From assembly GCA_963969395.1 (NCBI GenBank), contig OZ017797.1, forward strand, positions 32,302,001 to 32,366,000: a stretch of 64,000 nucleotides of DNA, written 5' to 3'. Shown here piece by piece: positions 58,933 through 64,000 of the stretch. The notes beneath the pieces were generated by a model. It was not told where the DNA came from and searched no databases. It saw nothing but the letters and a program-made list of their open reading frames with translations. The translations under genes were made by a program, and so were the position numbers. This DNA is from Pseudoscleropodium purum (Eukaryota; Streptophyta; Bryopsida; Hypnales; Brachytheciaceae). Position 1 is the stretch's first letter. Each line of letters starts with the position of its first letter.

Positions 58933-59495
58933 ATTGTAAATATTTCTTTTTGTATAAATTTTTTGACCTTGAAATTTGGCATGAATGTTTTTATCATAAA
59001 GAGCATGTGGTGACAAAAAATTCATGGTAAATAAACAATTTTTCAGTCCTTGGAAGGGTGTCAAAGTTGAAGTAGTGAAACAATTTTCACAATTGTTTCT
59101 CAAAACGACACATGTTGGTAGATTGTTAATATCTTTTTTTGTATTAATCTTTTGGTCTTGAAATTTTTATCGTATGTTATTAACATAAAAAGGGTTTTTT
59201 TCCAAGAATTTCATGGCAAAAAAAAAATAATTCAATCTTTGGGAGGCTGTCAAAGTTGGCAATAGTGAAAAAATTTCCACAGCTACCAATATTGGTAGAT
59301 TTTGAATAAATTTTTTTGGTGAATCTTTTGGCCTTGAAATTTGGCATACATATAATTAACTTAAAGATGATTCTTTGGTAAAAATTTTGTGGTAGAATAC
59401 CAATTTTTGAGCTCTCAAGAGGCTTTCAAAGTTGGCAGTATTGAAATTTTTCTCATTGTGAATTCGAAAACGACATTTTGATTGGTACCCCATTG
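58921..59495 (-). repeat. Right TIR of the Tc1 element
   Basis: Reverse complement of 56694-57270, with the same three subrepeats and only scattered substitutions. It overlaps the last codons of the transposase. Confidence 0.9.
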
Positions 59496-59497
59496 TA

Positions 59498-60702
59498 GAG
59501 TACATTCATTGTATTTCTAATTTCATGTGATTATGGGTTCCTACTTGTCTTGATCCAAATCTAGTTGTAGCTAGAAGCTGAGTGTTTTTCCAAGGTAGAC
59601 CTTCTCTGTCCAATAATTACCAAGACATTTGAAATTAACTAATTTTGTTGCCTAACTACCGTCCATAGTAAAACATCAATGCCAATTATTTATTCTAAGT
59701 ACAAAATTGTGTTAAAGCATTCCCACAAAGTAGCATGATATACTACTAAATCACTTTAAACCAAGGTTGAAGAACATCTCGAAAGTACAACAACCACCCC
59801 TAAAGATGTAGGTTTTATAAAGAGTTTATGCCTGACATTGCGCATTAGCAATTAATGTATGGAGGGCAAAAACTAATCACTAGGTTAATATTAGATGCAT
59901 TTTTATAATACAAGAGAGCTAGAATCAATTCTACGCATGTTTTTGGAAAATTGATAGCTCAACTAGTGAAACAATAGCCATCTTAGATTGTTTTAGGTTT
60001 GCTAGCATATGAGCCTAGATCCTTGAGCCCACGAGTCTATAAGACAAGGCATCTACATTATAGGCATCTTCAATGGTTGTAGAATATCTACATACACCTA
60101 AGTTGAAGACTTGTAGACCCACAGTTCTAGGCTCACACAAGCATTGTTGGGATTGTATGAAAGGTTATGTTTCAAGATATTGATTAGTTGATGGAGAGGT
60201 TCAATAAAGAAAATACCCATGTAAATTTCATCAAAATGAGGTATAGAAAATACCAAAATATTTTTCTCTTCAAACTCTAAAGTCCCAAGGTCTTTTTTGC
60301 ATCAAATTCCAATCAAAATTGCTATTGAGTCTATTACAAAGTACAAAAAAATTCAGAAATTGTTTTTTTACAGTTTTACCTATCTAATTATAGGATCTTA
60401 CACTAGACTAGTATAAAAAGCTTGTGGAAGATATTTTAAAACTTTGACCACATAGAATGCAAGATATCTATGTTTAAAGGAAAGAAAACCAAGTTTTTGC
60501 ACCTTATATGACAAGATTTTCAAGCTTTGACTCTTCTTAGCTTAAAACTTTTGCACTATTAATATGGAATTTGAAGCTTTATATAATGAAAAATTGAATT
60601 GAAAGTCTAGGAAAAAAATTATTATAAACACATACTTGATTTTCAATCTTTAAAAAAATATTATGTAGAAGTAGATACAAAATCAAAGGAAAATCTAAAT
60701 TA
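59498..60702. other. AT-rich spacer, no gene seen
   Basis: No ORF above chance length, no TIR pair and no RNA gene recognised. Confidence 0.5.
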
Positions 60703-60706
60703 TTAA

Positions 60707-61624
60707 CCCCTGAAGGACAAACATTTTTTTTGCTACATAACAATTTTAAGTAGGTACATGTGGCTAGAGATTTCTACATTTTTGGCCCAAATTTTAATAG
60801 AAGGTGGAGACAAGGAATATCTTTTGTATGCACTAAATTTCATGACATTTGGAAATATGAATCAAAGTTATGGCCTAATATGTTACTTATTTTTGTAAAT
60901 GGACAATTTGGGCAAATTAAAAAAATCACTTTTTTCATAAACAAAAATTTGAAATTGGTTTTCTAGAGTTAGATATATGGAGAAAGCTTTGAATCATTCC
61001 ATTTTAATCAATGAGTCAAAAGTTATGAAGGTTTTTTGTTTGTGAGTAGTTACAGATTATCTATTCTAAAATAAACTTTGAAGTCTTTTATCTTGCTCAA
61101 TTTTCAATATTTTCGGAAATAAAAAACAAAACAAAAAACATAAGATTTAGATTGTTTATTACAGCATTCCAACCATTGGGATTGGCATTTTTCAATTCCA
61201 TAATTAAATTCTTAACAATTTAGTATTTTAAATCATTCTCTACTACTACCCACTTATTATTTTTTTCCTACATGTTGTACAATTCCAAATGATCTAAAAT
61301 TTTTCAAGCATGTGGCCAACTTATCTATAATAAAGAATTCAAAGAAGCACCACCATTTTGAACATTTTGTCATAGAAAAGTGAGCTTGTGAAGTGCAGTT
61401 GCCTTGCTTTTTGTAAGGCCAGAAAAATGATTTCACTAAATTTGAATGTTTATATCTTGGAATTCACGCAATGGAAATTTCTGAAATTCTTATCACATGT
61501 TTTCAAGTCATCCTACTACAAGATTCTATGGTTATATTTGTCAAAGAAAAATTCAAAAATTTGGTACTTGTACTAAAAATGGCAGTTTTCGAGCATTTTC
61601 GATGAAAACATGGAACTTTAGGAG
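60707..61624. mobile_element. 918-bp TIR element (inverted copy of 32.6-kb element)
   Basis: TTAA at 60703-60706 and TTTA at 61625-61628. Ends CCCCTGAAG and CTTTAGGAG. It aligns in reverse complement along its whole length with 32649-33568. No coding frame; one site copy has a substitution in the target tetranucleotide. Confidence 0.75.
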
Positions 61625-61628
61625 TTTA

Positions 61629-62835
61629 TAGGCTTAAGATGGAATTGAAAGACAATAATTTCAACAATGAGATAGTTCTAGCAAGCGAAGTAAATCTTGT
61701 CAAATTATTATTTTTTCAAATTGTGACAATTGCACTAAAAAATAAATCATATAAGTTATTTTTTCAAAAAGATGCCTACTTGCCTAGATTGCCCATAACT
61801 TTCTCATCACTAATTCAAATAGAATGAATCAAACCTTCCTATATAGACCAAAATACTTTCTATGTGAGACAATATTATCAAAATTTTATTTTGAATTTTT
61901 ATAAATTTTTTGTAATGCCCAATAAGTTCTATTTTGGACTTATTGTAGCATAACTTTACTTCTAGGCTTTGATTCAAACAAAAAACTAAATTCTGAAAAA
62001 GCTCATGTTTTTTCCTATCTTCCAAAAAAGTTTCAAAAAATGACAACAAAAATTGAGACCAAAAAACTTACTTGAAATCCATTATGTTCCTTAAGAGAAT
62101 GATGGGACTTTAGGGATTAAAAGATAAAATATTATCCTATCTTTTCTTCCTTCTCACCATCTTTCTACCCTATATGCTCTTCAATCTAAGGCTAAGTAAT
62201 TATGGGATAAATGACCTTTTTTTTTCATTTCTATGTATGATTTATGATTTCAAAAATCTAAAAGAGAGCAAACATGACTGCAACACTATAATAAGTTAGC
62301 GAATGTCAAGATTGGATTGTACAATGGTTTCTTGAAATTTAAAGCTGAATTACAAAATTCTCCCTTGTTTCATTCCTTTAGATTTTCATCCTACAATGAT
62401 ATATACATGATCTAGAATTTGAAAACCTAAACCAAATTTTAGTCTTGAAGTCACTTTATATAAGTCATAAAATTGTCAAATACTTTTTTAAAGATTTGGA
62501 AATTAAAATGAACTTTGAAGTAAAAGTGAATTAAAATCATCTCAAATACAAAATGCAAAATAGACATAAAATGTTTGAAAATTTCCAATATTGGTATATG
62601 TTATATTATTGAAGATCATATTATAAACCAAATTTTTATGCCATTCAAGATTTTGACTTTCAACCTCAAACTATAATAAAATATTTATTTAAAAAAAATT
62701 TCAAATATGTCAAGCAAAGTAGAAACTAGCTATATAGACTTAATAAGCTTCATTTTGCTAGTGGTCCCTAAAAGCAAAACCAAAATAATATTAGATGTCA
62801 AAATTAAGAGCTAAAATATAATGCATAAGAATGCA
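61629..62835. other. AT-rich spacer with possible element end
   Basis: GGGACTTTAGGGATTAA near 62107-62121 resembles the right end of the TTAA-bordered family, but no left partner was identified. The 79-codon minus frame at 61810-62049 is AT-biased chance sequence. Confidence 0.4.
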
Positions 62836-63060
62836 TTAGAGGATTTTCTGGGTGGCGGAAGGCAACGAACAGCCACTATCAAAAAAAAAATTCATTTTTT
62901 TTGAAAATTTTGAAAATTAAAAAAAATTTGAATTTTTTTGAAAAAAAACCAATTTTTTTTATTGACATGGCAATTGCTATGCCACATTAGGCAACAAGTA
63001 CAGCAAGTTTCTAGGGTCTAAAAACCTCAAGGAACTTGCAGCCCTCCAATGCAATTGAAA
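62836..63060. mobile_element. Possible small TIR element
   Basis: TGCATTAGAGGATTTT on the left and its approximate mirror CCCTCCAATGCAATTG on the right enclose A/T homopolymer sequence and GCCACATTAGGCAACAAGTA. Weak TIRs; related in style to 63675-63890. Confidence 0.35.
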
Positions 63061-63674
63061 ATCTTCTAAGTTAGGTTTTCTAATAAAGTATCCTACATGA
63101 ATCAAGAAAATAACTAGAATGATGAGAATTTAACTAGTGATGTAGATATACCATTACCTTCTAAAGTCCTAAGAGTTTCTTTAGGGAATCTTGATGGTTT
63201 GGACAAGTACCTATGAACTCACTTTTCAAAAAGATTTTTTAAAACTTTTCTTAAAGATCAGAGAATTCATTAGCTATTTGGGAATATGATTCTTATTTCA
63301 ATTGATGCCTAAAAGCAAAAATTATGCAACAATAAGCTCAAAACAAGCAAGGGTCAAGATTATAAAAATTCTCAAAAACTTCAAATAATTTTAATTTTAA
63401 TTAATTAATTATATATTATATTTTTGTCTATGTGGATGAATTTGATTAATTCCATTTGAATAAGTGATGTGAAAGTTATGAAGCTTCTTATTTATAGGCA
63501 ATTTTGGTAGATTCTTGAGAAAATAATGCATAGGATTCATTTTTGAACTCAATTTTAACAATCTTTTCAAAAAAAATGTACAAGGTTTAGTTTTTTCTCA
63601 AGAAAAATTTCACCATTGGAATTAGACAAGTGCATTACAAAACTTTTGAACCTTGTGGAGGGTTATCAAAGATT

Positions 63675-63890
63675 TCTGTTTCGGCACCCCACAGTGCAAT
63701 TTCAAAAAAATTTCAAAATTTCAAAAAAATATATAGAGAGAGATATTTTTAAATTTTATAATAATAATAATAATAACAATAATCTGATGTGGTGCTGACA
63801 TGGCACAAGTAGTGCCACATCATCAACATTCATTAAAAAATAAAAATAGTGGAATTCCTCTCTAATTGCACCAAGGGGGTCAAAACTCGT
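63675..63890. mobile_element. Small TIR element with ACCCC ends
   Basis: The left end ACCCCACAGTGCAATTT mirrors AATTGCACCAAGGGGGT. The interior carries an (AAT)n microsatellite and a small palindrome, GATGTGGTGCTGACATGGCAC against AGTGCCACATC. The end sequence also matches 31588-31612. Non-coding. Confidence 0.5.
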
Positions 63891-64000
63891 AGCCCTTTTG
63901 AGGGCTGAAATTTTTCTTAATGCATTTCAATTCCATCTTAGAGCTATCAACAATTAAATTTTTCCTTGTATATGCTCATGCCTATTTCAACTTAAATTTC

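Larger units (their letters stand above)
56694..59495 (+). mobile_element. Complete Tc1/mariner element (DD34E)
   Basis: TA dinucleotides at 56692-56693 and 59496-59497 flank a 2,802-bp element. Its ends are CAGTGGGGTACCAATC and the mirrored GATTGGTACCCCATTG. TIRs run about 575 bp (56694-57270 and 58921-59495). A single transposase gene lies between them, and its last codons overlap the right TIR. TA duplication and DD34E triad are the definition of the Tc1 group. Plant mariner-like elements usually described are DD39D, so this type is unusual here. The element is structurally complete but its transposase is broken. Confidence 0.95.

Overview
The window looks like nuclear DNA of a land plant. 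It has GT-AG introns of roughly 70 to 670 bp, AT-rich intergenic sequence packed with decayed terminal-inverted-repeat (TIR) elements, and two genes typical of plants: a gamma-clade (RDR3/4/5-type) RNA-dependent RNA polymerase and an LNK2-like clock co-activator. Strongly AT-rich spacers next to moderately GC-rich exons would fit a bryophyte or another early-diverging plant, but that placement is inference. No bacterial operon, CRISPR array, rRNA, convincing tRNA or organellar block was seen.

Layout. 0.2-1.3 kb is one arm of an inverted duplication whose other arm (33.86-34.93 kb) ends about 500 bp upstream of the RDR start codon. 1.4-23.4 kb is gene-poor and holds several small TIR families: 241-, 464- and 386-bp elements between TTAA sites, two elements with 3-bp TTA target duplications (one with a 33-bp-arm hairpin), and a pair of directly duplicated gene-derived fragments at 20.3 and 23.6 kb. 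24.2-26.3 kb (minus strand) is a broken 3' half of a CCT1 (TCP-1 alpha) chaperonin gene; a second broken copy lies inverted at 45.2-46.8 kb. 26.3-33.9 kb is again repeats. 35.4-43.5 kb is the RDR gene: 17 exons reconstruct an otherwise continuous 1,124-codon frame interrupted by one in-frame TGA at codon 449, upstream of the catalytic core. 49.9-53.3 kb is the LNK2-like gene (six exons found; the extreme N-terminal exon was not located), preceded by about 3 kb of GC-richer promoter/leader sequence with a G-box. 56.69-59.50 kb is a complete Tc1/mariner element with TA target duplication, about 575-bp TIRs and a DD34E transposase killed by one frameshift and one stop. 59.5-64 kb is AT-rich sequence with further elements, including a 918-bp element matching an inverted 920-bp copy at 32.6 kb.

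The genes are not an operon-like unit. The RDR would make double-stranded RNA for small-RNA pathways and LNK2 acts in the circadian clock. The most notable points are the nonsense codon and DLDGD motif of the gamma-type RDR, the DD34E Tc1 element in a plant context with TIRs built of three subrepeats, the two CCT1 relics whose lesions can be ordered in time, and the many small elements bordered by TTAA. Exon borders were derived by eye from reading frame, splice consensus and remembered family conservation; no alignment or database search was run.
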